Source: Chthoniobacterales bacterium
Lineage (GTDB): Bacteria; Verrucomicrobiota; Verrucomicrobiia; Chthoniobacterales; Terrimicrobiaceae
Assembly: GCA_014879575.1 (NCBI GenBank)
Contig: JACSRU010000095.1
Location: 18,968-82,967 of the forward strand
Length of the DNA: 64,000 bases
Direction of reading: 5' to 3'
Shown here piece by piece: positions 55,727-64,000 of this stretch. The notes under the pieces are model-generated. The model had not been told where the DNA came from. It searched no databases and saw only the letters and a list, made by a program, of their open reading frames with translations. Each line of letters opens with the position of its first letter. The stretch's first letter is position 1. Both the position numbers and the translations under genes were made by a program.

Positions 55727-57890
55727 ACATCACCATCATGATTCCGAAGAAACTCAGACGGAAAATGTTAAATTGGACGGCCCCGAATATACCTTCGGCG
55801 TGTCGGGGATGGATTGCTCAGAAGAAGTTTCCGCTATCGAGCGGGCTTTGAAGCCTTTGCCCGGCGTGGTGGGAGTTCGTGCCGAAATCGTCTCGTCAAA
55901 AGTGACCGTCTATCACGACGGAAGCGCCACGCGGGAGCAAGTAGCCGCCGCAATCACGAAGGCCGGTGTTACCGTTCAGGAACCCAATCAAACAGAGTCT
56001 AGTGGAAATTGGAGGGCCTTCCTTGTCGCGGCCTCCGGTGTGGCAACGGGTATCGGGTTGATTCTGCAATGGATGGGATTCAAGGCGATCTGGCAGGCTG
56101 ATCTAGCGTTCTTCTTCGCGATTCTCGCCGGAGCCATCCTGATCTTGCCAAAAGCGTTGCGCTCTTTGCGCACCTTCACCCTCGACATCAATGTTCTCAT
56201 GGTTATCGCCGTCATTGGTGCCGTAGCTATTGGTGAGGCCGCCGAGGGGGCCGCTGTCGTCTTTCTGTTCGCCCTTTCAGAATTACTCGAGTCGTGGAGC
56301 GTGGGACGCGCCCGGCGGGCCATTCAGGCTCTCATGCAGCTTACGCCCGATACCGCGTTAGTCCGCCGCAATGACGCATGGGTTGAGGTGGACGCGCGGG
56401 AAGTTCAACTCGGTGAAATCATCTTAATCAAACCCGGTCAGAAATCCGCCGTTGATGGAGAAGTCAGCGTTGGCAATTCCGCAATGGATCAGTCGCCGAT
56501 TACCGGCGAGTCCATTCCCGTTGAAAAGAAACCGGGCGATCCGGTGTTCGCGGGAGCTATCAACGGAGAGGGATCTTTGGAGGTTTGGGTGACTAAGGCA
56601 GCGGAGAACACGACTGTTGCCCGCATCATAAAAATGGTGGAGGAGGCGCAGCAGCAGCGCGCGCCCGCCCAGCGGTTTGTTGATGCTTTCGCAAAAATCT
56701 ACACTCCCGCCGTAATGGCGATTGCCGTTGTCCTCGCCATTCTGCCACCGCTTTTCTTTGCCCAACCTTGGGACGTGTGGATTTATCGAGCCCTTGTCTT
56801 GCTTGTTATTGCGTGCCCCTGCGCCCTGGTAATCTCTACGCCGGTAAGCGTCGTGTCCGGTCTGGCTGCTATGGCCCGTGCGGGGGTTCTCATAAAAGGA
56901 GGCGCTTATTTGGAAGCTCTGGCGAGCCTGCGTGCCCTTGCGGTGGACAAAACCGGCACAATCACCGAGGGCAAACCTCGTGTCCAAGAAGTCATTCCGT
57001 GGAATGAAACTCCCGAAGAGGAAATTCTCCGCATTGCCGCTGGCCTTGATGCACAATCCACTCATCCGTTGGCACAGGCGGTTGTAACTTACGCTAAGGA
57101 GAAGGGAATCGAACCCGATGCCGCGACTGATTTCCAATCCGTCACAGGACGTGGAGCGAAGGGCACTATCGGCACTCACGCTTACTTTGTCGGCAACCAC
57201 CGGATGGCTCACGAACTCGGCGTTTGCTCGCCGGAACTCGAAGCCAAACTTTCAGAGATCGAGGCTTCCGCCCGATCCGTCGTAGTCGTTGGACACCAAC
57301 CGCACGCAGATTGCGCTGGTGAAGTGCTCGGCATCCTCGCCGTGGGCGATACCATCCGCGCAGAAGCGCGCGAGGCCATCGCCGCTATTCATTCCGCTGG
57401 CGTGAAAAAGGTTGTTATGCTCAGTGGCGACAACACCCGCACAGCACAGGCCATCGCTGGACAGGCCGGAATTGATGAAGCATACGGAGACCTTCTGCCC
57501 GATCAAAAGATTGAGAAGGTTCGCAGTCTAGCTCAGTCCCACGGCGGGGTTGGAATGATAGGCGATGGCGTAAACGACGCGCCAGCCCTCGCTGCCGCGA
57601 CGGTCGGTTTCGCGATGGGTGCGGGAGGCACCGACACTGCTATCGAGACAGCCGACGTGGCGCTCATCAAAGACGATCTTCTCATGGTCGCCAAAGCGAT
57701 TTGCATGGGCAGGCGCGTGGTTGGAGTCATCAGGTTCAACATCATCTTCTCACTCGCAGTTAAAGCCGTCTTCCTCGTTCTCGCCCTGCTTGGTGATACG
57801 TCGCTCTGGCTCGCCGTCCTTGCTGATACCGGCGCTACGCTTCTTGTGGTTGCCAATGCCCTTCGACTCCTAAGCCCCACCCGCCAATGA
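55716..57890 (+). CDS. Zn/Cd/Co-type P1B ATPase (ZntA/CadA-like)
   Basis: 'GVSGMDCSEEVSAIERALKPLPGV', 'LVIACPCALVISTPVSVVSGLAAMARAGVLIKGGAYLE', 'DKTGTITEGK', 'GMIGDGVNDAPALAAATVGFAMGAGGTDTAIETADVALIKDDL'. Confidence 0.95.
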   Translation: MSDKHHHHDSEETQTENVKLDGPEYTFGVSGMDCSEEVSAIERALKPLPGVVGVRAEIVSSKVTVYHDGSATREQVAAAITKAGVTVQEPNQTESSGNWRAFLVAASGVATGIGLILQWMGFKAIWQADLAFFFAILAGAILILPKALRSLRTFTLDINVLMVIAVIGAVAIGEAAEGAAVVFLFALSELLESWSVGRARRAIQALMQLTPDTALVRRNDAWVEVDAREVQLGEIILIKPGQKSAVDGEVSVGNSAMDQSPITGESIPVEKKPGDPVFAGAINGEGSLEVWVTKAAENTTVARIIKMVEEAQQQRAPAQRFVDAFAKIYTPAVMAIAVVLAILPPLFFAQPWDVWIYRALVLLVIACPCALVISTPVSVVSGLAAMARAGVLIKGGAYLEALASLRALAVDKTGTITEGKPRVQEVIPWNETPEEEILRIAAGLDAQSTHPLAQAVVTYAKEKGIEPDAATDFQSVTGRGAKGTIGTHAYFVGNHRMAHELGVCSPELEAKLSEIEASARSVVVVGHQPHADCAGEVLGILAVGDTIRAEAREAIAAIHSAGVKKVVMLSGDNTRTAQAIAGQAGIDEAYGDLLPDQKIEKVRSLAQSHGGVGMIGDGVNDAPALAAATVGFAMGAGGTDTAIETADVALIKDDLLMVAKAICMGRRVVGVIRFNIIFSLAVKAVFLVLALLGDTSLWLAVLADTGATLLVVANALRLLSPTRQ

Positions 57891-57894
57891 CGAA

Positions 57895-58362
57895 ATGCAC
57901 CGCTCTCCCAAATATAAACGAAAAGCTTGGCGCAGGACGAAACCAACGGCCCCCGGTTTTCGTCTTCCCTGGTCGAGCAGCCTTCGCGCGTCTGACGACT
58001 CATCCGACCGTCTCACCCGCAAGGAAAGCATTGTTTTCGCAGCCATCATCATCGCTGTGCTTGTCGGGGCCTTTTTTCTTTTTAATGCCCTCACCAGTTG
58101 GGGTTCAGAACAAAAGCGGGAGGAATACCTTGAACGCCTGCGTGCCAATTATTCGCTCAGTGAAACGCAGGTCGCTGCGATTCGCAAAATTGAAGCCGAA
58201 TACCACGGCACCGGCGGGGTCTTCTTTCGACCCTCGCATAATTATGACGAGGAAACGTCCCACCGAATCACAATCAGTCAACAAATGCCTCCTGACGCGG
58301 CAGTAAGATTTCTTGCCGATCAAAAAGGCCAATCTCCAACCATCGGACGCTCACGCCATTGA
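57895..58362 (+). CDS. Hypothetical single-TM protein
   Basis: TM 'ESIVFAAIIIAVLVGAFFLFNAL' followed by helical domain. Confidence 0.5.
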   Translation: MHRSPKYKRKAWRRTKPTAPGFRLPWSSSLRASDDSSDRLTRKESIVFAAIIIAVLVGAFFLFNALTSWGSEQKREEYLERLRANYSLSETQVAAIRKIEAEYHGTGGVFFRPSHNYDEETSHRITISQQMPPDAAVRFLADQKGQSPTIGRSRH

Positions 58363-58394
58363 GTATTTTACCTAACCCTAAACAACACACATCC

Positions 58395-58859
58395 ATGAAA
58401 AAAATAATCCACTCCACACTCGCCCTGTTCCTGATCGCCTCCACGGCTTTTGCCGAAGAGGGACACGACCATAACAAAGTCATCCCCGGCCCCAAAGGGG
58501 GGAAAGTTGTCGAAGTAGAGGGCGGCCACGCTGAATTTTTTGTCCAGCCGGACAAGAAGGTGAGCATCAGCTTCTACGGGGAGGACATGAAGCCCGTCCC
58601 GCCCGCCGAGCAAGCAGTGACGGTGATCGCCGAGGCTCCCGCTGGGAAAACGAAGCTGGAATTTGATAAGACCGCAGACGGCCTTATTTCCAAGGAGGTT
58701 CTTCCAGAAGGTGACGGCTACCGCATCGTTCTGCAAATCCGCAATACAGCCGATGCCAAGCCTCAGAACTTCCGCATCGAATATCACACCGAAGTCTGCG
58801 GGAAGTGCAACCGCGCAGAATACGCCTGCGTTTGCACCGGAGACGGACACGGGCATTGA
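58395..58859 (+). CDS. Exported metal-binding-like protein
   Basis: Signal peptide; 'EEGHDHNKVIPGPKGGKVVEVEGGHAEFFVQPDKKVSISFYG', C-term 'CGKCNRAEYACVCTGDGHGH'. Confidence 0.65.
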   Translation: MKKIIHSTLALFLIASTAFAEEGHDHNKVIPGPKGGKVVEVEGGHAEFFVQPDKKVSISFYGEDMKPVPPAEQAVTVIAEAPAGKTKLEFDKTADGLISKEVLPEGDGYRIVLQIRNTADAKPQNFRIEYHTEVCGKCNRAEYACVCTGDGHGH

Positions 58860-58867
58860 CCAGTCCG

Positions 58868-59311
58868 ATGTCACCGGAGCTTGAGCGATTTATCGGAAAG
58901 CGCCCGGTGCGCCGCGCCGTCGTTGAGGCGGCGCTGGCCGCCACCGGGGTCTTTTCCGCTGAAGAACTTCATGCGTTGACCCGTCGCCGTCAGCCAACGA
59001 TTGGCCGGGCAACCATTTATCGCACACTCAGGCTCCTGTGTGACCAAGAGATTTTTCGGGAAATTCTTCTTAACAACGGAGCCCGTGTTTTCCAACGAGC
59101 CGATGAGTCCAAAACGGTTCTTTGGATATGTGAGGACTGTTCCACTATTCACCCGTATCCCACGGATGAACTTAGCGTCACCCTGTGCAAACTGGGCGAG
59201 AAGATCGGCATTAGAGCCGCCGAGGTGGCAGGCGAAATCCGGTTCCGCTGCGAGCGCATGCGTCTTCATGGAACATGCCGATTCGCGGGCAAAGCAGGCA
59301 TACACGCGTAG
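58868..59311 (+). CDS. Fur-family regulator
   Basis: 'RRAVVEAALAATGVFSAEELHALTRRRQPTIGRATIYRTLRLLCDQEIFREI', 'WICEDCSTIHPY'. Confidence 0.8.
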   Translation: MSPELERFIGKRPVRRAVVEAALAATGVFSAEELHALTRRRQPTIGRATIYRTLRLLCDQEIFREILLNNGARVFQRADESKTVLWICEDCSTIHPYPTDELSVTLCKLGEKIGIRAAEVAGEIRFRCERMRLHGTCRFAGKAGIHA

Positions 59312-59877
59312 TCGTCCATCGCCAGGAATACGGTGATCGCGTGCATATTGCTTTAGTCCCCCAGAACGCTGGCGAAATGGGATCCGCCGCGTCGCCATCC
59401 AAAGGATCGCTTTGATCACCCCGGAGCCGAAGGCCGCGAAAAGGGCATGCGTTAAGCCTCGCAAGAAAGAGTCCGCCAAGTGGCAAACTGGTTTGCTTGC
59501 TGAATTTCTGCATGATGGATGATGGCATTTTCCGTCTGCGATTAATGCTCGACCGTACTCATTAGTATACCGCTCCAGAAAATTGCAAAGCCACAACGAA
59601 AATGCCGCGGTCACTTTGCCGCCTGCACCGGCCCTCTTCTGAAGAAGCCGATGAAAGCCCGCAACGAGCATGTTCGATGAATCGTCTGCCATGGAGTTCC
59701 TGCATCCCTGAGCCGCCAGAAATCCACGGGAAAGGTCCCGATGGCGGCTTCCACCGAATGCCTAATCCAGAGTCCTTTTTTATTTTTCCACCTCCTCTAA
59801 CTAACTTGAAGAGATATTGCCAAGGATGACTGGCTTTCGCCGGTGCATCTCCTGGTGCAAGCATAGGTCAGAGTGAC

Positions 59878-60330
59878 ATGAGTGAACTGATTCCTCGCTT
59901 CCCGAATAGTGCAGCAGATCCAACCGAAGATGTAACTGACGCCTGGCTCACTTTTGTGCGTGATCCCAACAGCGATCTCGGCCGGCTCCGTGAACAGATC
60001 GAAGCAATGGTGGGGCGACTCCTTTATCCGCGCACCTTGGGCGGATTTTTTGATGGCTTCTTCGAGCATATCGCTCGGGAAGCGACGTTGCTGACCTTGT
60101 CTCGATTTCTTGCCGGAAACAAAAAGTTACTCACTGCGACCGGAGCGGGAAATCGCCAAAGCGTCAACGCTCAGTTGATCCGTAGTATCTGGCTGGCCAT
60201 GCAGGTCACCATGTGGCGGACACGATCACTTACCATCCGCGGTGCCGAAACCACCCCGGGATCTCAAGAGTTGAAGTCGATCAAATCTCTCCGCCGAAAG
60301 GTTGCAGCTCTTAATCTTTCCGACGAATAG
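59878..60330 (+). CDS. Sigma-like protein lacking an HTH; paralog of the N-terminal half of the next gene
   Basis: Aligns with 60386-61066 product: 'WLTFVRDP...LYPRTL...LSRFLAGNKKLLTATGAGNRQSVNAQL' vs 'WIEFIQAP...LRPSTL...FSNLLRGNRCLVAATRARQHSLIAGQL'. Confidence 0.6.
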   Translation: MSELIPRFPNSAADPTEDVTDAWLTFVRDPNSDLGRLREQIEAMVGRLLYPRTLGGFFDGFFEHIAREATLLTLSRFLAGNKKLLTATGAGNRQSVNAQLIRSIWLAMQVTMWRTRSLTIRGAETTPGSQELKSIKSLRRKVAALNLSDE

Positions 60331-60385
60331 CCCGTGCCGTCTTTCGACGACTCGGACTCCCTCAGCGAAAACTTTCCCCGGTGTT

Positions 60386-61066
60386 ATGCCTAATGACACC
60401 GAAATTCACAGTAATGATTTTTCTGACCCGCTCACTAATCGCTGGATCGAATTTATTCAAGCTCCTCATGACGAGGATGCTCGAAACCGATTCGCCACAG
60501 AACTCAATGATCTGGTGCGGAAATTTCTCCGCCCGTCGACGCTGATTCCCCAACTGAGGAGCCTGAGCGAAGATCTCTGCCAGGAAGCCTGCCAGCTGCT
60601 TTTCTCGAATTTACTCAGGGGCAATCGATGTCTCGTTGCCGCAACCCGTGCCCGCCAGCACTCGTTGATCGCCGGGCAGCTTCGATGTTCTGTCTCGGCC
60701 GCCCTGCGGTTCGCCAAATGGAAGGTGCTCAAGAAACTCGCACGCCCTTTGGATCAACCGCAGCAGGCACAAGATCAACACGAAATAGCCAGCTGTCAGC
60801 ACCCGGCGAACTTTGCGTCACTCCGTGAACTCCCGCCTGAGGCCCAGCAAAAACTCGTCTTGGACATGCTGCATCAGGCGGTGTGCGAACTACGCCTCAA
60901 CTCCGATCATGCAGAACTCGCTCGCACCCTCCTCGAAAACGATCTGACCCAAGCCGATCTTGCTCGCTCTCTCGGCGTCTCCCGGCAGGCCGTCTCCCAG
61001 CGACTCAATCCCGTGTGGCGGTATCTCCGCCAAGCAATCAATGACCAAGAATTCCCACTCTCATGA
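60386..61066 (+). CDS. Sigma-like protein with C-terminal HTH
   Basis: C-terminal HTH 'LARTLLENDLTQADLARSLGVSRQAVSQRLNPVWRYLRQAI'. Confidence 0.65.
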   Translation: MPNDTEIHSNDFSDPLTNRWIEFIQAPHDEDARNRFATELNDLVRKFLRPSTLIPQLRSLSEDLCQEACQLLFSNLLRGNRCLVAATRARQHSLIAGQLRCSVSAALRFAKWKVLKKLARPLDQPQQAQDQHEIASCQHPANFASLRELPPEAQQKLVLDMLHQAVCELRLNSDHAELARTLLENDLTQADLARSLGVSRQAVSQRLNPVWRYLRQAINDQEFPLS

Positions 61067-61635
61067 ACCACCCCACATCACTCATCCGTAAACGAAAATT
61101 TGCCATTGCAACCGGCAAAGCCAATTTTGAACTGAGCCGTTACACCGCCGGCAAAGTCAAAACACAAGACACCACACTCCTCGTCATTTCGAGGACGGAG
61201 GTCGAAGCCTGCGACCTCTCGCGATTCTTGGGATCCTGCAGCCCCAAGCACCAGGATCATCGATTAGCAAGTCTCCACGGCAAAGTGAGATTCACGATCG
61301 ACGGTTACGACAACGATCCGGAGCCGCTCTGTGCGATACCCAGTGTGCGGAAGTTTTACCGCCTTTGCCATGAGCGCTGGCCGTGTTGGTCGTTCTTCGC
61401 CGATCTCGAGAGCGAGTGTCTTGGGATGGTCGCCGCCTGTGTTGTGCCCAATGTGTCCCTTGTCCAACGGCCTCGTCGAAAGGTCGAAGTCACGATGCTG
61501 CAGCCAGACCTGATTACCTTTTTCGAGTTCTGTCTTCCTGCTGCGGCCTATCTCCATTCCCGGCTGGGGATCGACAAATTCGCGGGGATGAAACTTCTCC
61601 AACGCGTCTCCTACTACCTCCAGTTACCGGACTGA
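61063..61635 (+). CDS. Hypothetical protein
   Basis: Intact ORF, 4-nt overlap with upstream gene. Confidence 0.55.
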   Translation: MNHPTSLIRKRKFAIATGKANFELSRYTAGKVKTQDTTLLVISRTEVEACDLSRFLGSCSPKHQDHRLASLHGKVRFTIDGYDNDPEPLCAIPSVRKFYRLCHERWPCWSFFADLESECLGMVAACVVPNVSLVQRPRRKVEVTMLQPDLITFFEFCLPAAAYLHSRLGIDKFAGMKLLQRVSYYLQLPD

Positions 61636-61703
61636 CAGACCAAAAACTCACATTCCAAAACGATCAAGCTCCCTCGTTAATTTTTCATCCGCAACCCGCA
61701 CCC

Positions 61704-62450
61704 GTGACCACACACTCCAACTCACCACAAAAGTATCAGGACCTGATTCTCCGGCCTGAATTCCAACACCTGAAACTTAATTTTCCACATGGTATTACTT
61801 GGATTCGCATCCTCCCCGGCCTCGGCAGCAGCGCTTACGGCTGGCTCCTTCCGATTCTTGCGCTCGAATTTCCCGGAGGACGCTTCGTTCATCCTGCGAG
61901 TTTCGATCCAAACAGAAGATCGGCCTACGATGTCGCGCGGGATTGGTTCTTGCGGCACGACCCAAGTTCGCTGTGCTCAAAAACCAACAAGACAGGATTT
62001 CGCCTGAGGCCAGTCCGAATGTGCGCGTGCTGGGCCGTCGAATTCTCCGAGACAGAAATCCATTCCCTGCGTTTGGTTCTCGAAAGTTTCAGCAACGGAT
62101 CAACAGGGCCGGTCGGCCTCGCTCACAAAATCTGGTGGAAAATTGTAGAGAAGGACGAAAACGGCGAACGCATGGGTGACGCGATTCATCCCACGAATGG
62201 CGTTATGATTTCCGTTGAACGTCACAAACGTAAAGGTGCCGCCCCGCTGGATTGGATACGGCTCGGGCGAATTCCGCGTTGTGTGGATGAAATGCTCGAA
62301 ACGGTGAGCCCCGTGGAAGCCTCGGCTCTACGGCCACTCGAGGAGGTTATTTATCAGCCGACGGTGGACGAACAATGGGAGTATTTGGGACGTCTGGTCA
62401 CCCATGAACTCGCTGCGCGGATCCGCATCTGGGACCGGGAGCGGCAATAG
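61704..62450 (+). CDS. Accessory protein, paralog of the 21710-22507 product (GTG start proposed)
   Basis: 'KYQDLILRPEFQHLKLNFPHGITWIRILPGLGSSAYGWLLPILALEFPGGRFVHPASFD...SKTNKTGFRLRPVR' collinear with the 21.7 kb protein; upstream part of the 61383 ORF does not resemble the paralog. Confidence 0.7.
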   Translation: MTTHSNSPQKYQDLILRPEFQHLKLNFPHGITWIRILPGLGSSAYGWLLPILALEFPGGRFVHPASFDPNRRSAYDVARDWFLRHDPSSLCSKTNKTGFRLRPVRMCACWAVEFSETEIHSLRLVLESFSNGSTGPVGLAHKIWWKIVEKDENGERMGDAIHPTNGVMISVERHKRKGAAPLDWIRLGRIPRCVDEMLETVSPVEASALRPLEEVIYQPTVDEQWEYLGRLVTHELAARIRIWDRERQ

Positions 62451-62477
62451 GACTGGGAAAAGGCAGCTGACATTATC

Positions 62478-62501
62478 ATGTTATGATGTTACGATGTTAT
62501 C
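62478..62501 (+). repeat. Three head-to-tail 8-bp repeats ATGTTATG-ATGTTACG-ATGTTATC upstream of the kfrA-like gene
   Basis: Read directly from sequence; ends 8 nt before the ATG at 62509. Confidence 0.8.
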
Positions 62502-62508
62502 GTTATCC

Positions 62509-63234
62509 ATGAATGCGGTCATCACAAAGGAAGATGTTCTAAACGCCCGCAATGCCCTTTTGGCGAAAAATAAAAGGCCCGGTCCGAGGACGATATACAC
62601 TCACTTGGGCCGCGGGAGCCTCACGACCATCACCAAGCTGCTTCGAGAGATCGAAGCCCAGTCTCCAAAGCCCACAAACGAGCCTGAGGTGCAGGAAGCG
62701 TTCCAGAAATTTTGGTCAATCGCGGCGAAGGCCGGCAAAGACGAAGCCGAAGCTCAAATCAAGGAACTGAACGAGACTCAGCTCGGGTTGATGGAGGAGA
62801 ATGACCGATTGCAGGCGGAGCTTCAGGCTTCTGAAGAACGAGCAGCCATGCTTGAGAAATCACACGCAGGTTTGACCGAGGACCTTCGGAACGCCTTGGA
62901 AGCAGCCGAGAAGGCCCGTGTGGCCGGAGAGTCCTACACGACGAAATTTGCCGAAGCGCTTGAGCGGATCGAGAAAATTCAAGCCGAGCACGCCGCAACC
63001 CTGAAATCTGAACGCGAAGAATCTGAAAAGCACATCCAAAACCTCCGCGCAGAACTGGCTTCCGAACACGCTGGACACACGGCCGCACAGAGCAGAATCC
63101 ATGAACTCGAATTGGCTCTTGCGAGGGCGGAGGCAAAACTCGAATCCGCAGGTCTGTTCCCCAAAAAAGATGTCGGTGACACGGAAAAATCCCAAAATAC
63201 AGTTCAGTCCAACAAACATTCAAAAAAAACATGA
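62509..63234 (+). CDS. KfrA-like plasmid/ICE DNA-binding coiled-coil protein
   Basis: KfrA_N-like 'VITKEDVLNARNALLAKNKRPGPRTIYTHLGRGSLTTITKLLREI' then long Ala/Glu-rich coiled coil. Confidence 0.8.
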   Translation: MNAVITKEDVLNARNALLAKNKRPGPRTIYTHLGRGSLTTITKLLREIEAQSPKPTNEPEVQEAFQKFWSIAAKAGKDEAEAQIKELNETQLGLMEENDRLQAELQASEERAAMLEKSHAGLTEDLRNALEAAEKARVAGESYTTKFAEALERIEKIQAEHAATLKSEREESEKHIQNLRAELASEHAGHTAAQSRIHELELALARAEAKLESAGLFPKKDVGDTEKSQNTVQSNKHSKKT

Positions 63235-63686
63235 GCAACAACAACAAGAGATCCACTAACTGGGGCGAGATCACGGTTCTTGCCACCGGCCTGAACAGCG
63301 AAGAAAAAATCAAATCCGCCGTTGTGGATTTGGCTGCCGAGCGGTTCCAGATTGAAATCAAAGGCAATCCCGACTTCAGCAACGCCACCACCGGATACGT
63401 ATTAAGCCGGGAGGGAGACCTTGAGCGTTGGGTCTATGTGGGGAGCATGGAACCAGCCGACTCGGAGAAAGTCCAAATCCTGACCATTGGTCCAGGAGGC
63501 TCATCGGAGATCAACGAGGAGGACTACTACGAACCAGACGAGGAAACAGGCGAGATCCCACGTGATGAGCAGGGCAAGCCGACCTCAGAATTGCTTTCCG
63601 TGCATGACGTTATTGATGATACGGAGGCATGGATGGCTGACGCAGTTTCCGCTGCCCTTGAAGCTTGGCGGCGTTGGAACGATTGA
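63231..63686 (+). CDS. Hypothetical acidic protein in the kfrA-like operon
   Basis: 4-nt overlap with kfrA-like gene; acidic stretch 'EINEEDYYEPDEETGEIPRDE'. Confidence 0.6.
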   Translation: MSNNNKRSTNWGEITVLATGLNSEEKIKSAVVDLAAERFQIEIKGNPDFSNATTGYVLSREGDLERWVYVGSMEPADSEKVQILTIGPGGSSEINEEDYYEPDEETGEIPRDEQGKPTSELLSVHDVIDDTEAWMADAVSAALEAWRRWND

Positions 63687-63934
63687 AGGCCGCCGTCAGG
63701 AACAACCGGGGCGCTTTGGTCGGCTTACCAACACCAAGTTGCCCGTTCTGACACGTGCATTCTCCTCGGTTCCCGAGGGAAATCAGACTGCATCAATGCC
63801 GTAGCGTCCGCTTCGCGAAACCGCGGCTTTTTGTGAGGCAATCGACCTGTCTGTCACATCCCAAAACCTACGCTGAAAGACAGGCCATGCTGCAAATTTG
63901 CTGCACTCTTCCGTAAATCCTTGATTATCAGGGG

Positions 63935-64000
63935 AGCGGGTGAAGGGAATCGAACCCTCGTATGCAGCTTGGGAAGCTGCCGTTCTACCATTGAACTACA
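63935..64000 (-). tRNA. tRNA-Gly (anticodon CCC), 5' end cut by window edge
   Basis: Reverse complement shows D-arm 'TAGTTCAATGGTAGAAC', anticodon arm GCAGC-TTCCCAA-GCTGC, T-arm 'GAGGGTTCGATTCCCTT', acceptor 3' strand 'CACCCGCT'. Confidence 0.9.

Noticed and set aside
55716-57890. HMA domain with a single Cys (GMDCSEEV) as a novelty
   Set aside because: Degenerate HMA motifs of this type are, to my knowledge, frequent in Zn/Cd P1B ATPases, so not considered unusual
58871-59692. 273-aa minus-strand ORF overlapping the Fur-family gene and the following gap
   Set aside because: Half lies antisense to the Fur gene; the remaining part showed no clear family, so a transposase-remnant idea could not be supported
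1-64000. CRISPR array
   Set aside because: No regularly spaced 25-40 bp repeats seen; the only phased repeats are short 8-11 bp motifs

Overview
This 64 kb window is GC-rich accessory DNA from a Gram-negative bacterium, possibly Verrucomicrobia-like (a weak guess). It reads as four blocks. (1) ~0-19.8 kb: a co-directional defence island. It contains a 5'-truncated helicase/DUF1998 protein, a DrmD-like SNF2 helicase, a large Eco57I/type IIG-like N6-adenine methylase, a Rad50/SMC-like ATPase, a DUF4062 protein, an AlbA_2/RecG-like ATP-binding protein, a DUF262/DUF1524 (GmrSD-like) protein, an HNH protein and an AAA+ ATPase. The combination is related to DISARM and helicase-methylase-ATPase systems but does not match canonical DISARM. 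(2) ~19.8-23.3 kb: a secreted HhH + alpha/beta-hydrolase protein, an XRE regulator, an accessory protein with a paralog 40 kb away, and a ParA-like ATPase with an altered Walker A. (3) ~23.6-42.5 kb and 46.8-59.3 kb: two heavy-metal (Cu/Ag and Co/Ni/Zn/Cd type) resistance islands with two RND efflux systems, two P1B ATPases, a CDF exporter, a multicopper oxidase, a CorE-like (ECF44-type) sigma factor and a cnrYXH-like regulatory triad. Between them (42.6-46.5 kb) is a compact overlapping operon: ClpP-like protease, small protein, VirD4/TraG-like ATPase, two tandem paralogous small proteins, metallophosphoesterase. (4) ~59.9-63.7 kb: two tandem sigma-like proteins (one without an HTH), the second paralog of the 21.7 kb protein, a KfrA-like coiled-coil DNA-binding protein with phased upstream repeats, and a partial tRNA-Gly(CCC) at the window edge. 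No integrase, rRNA or CRISPR array was seen. All family calls come from reading motifs by eye; no database search was run.
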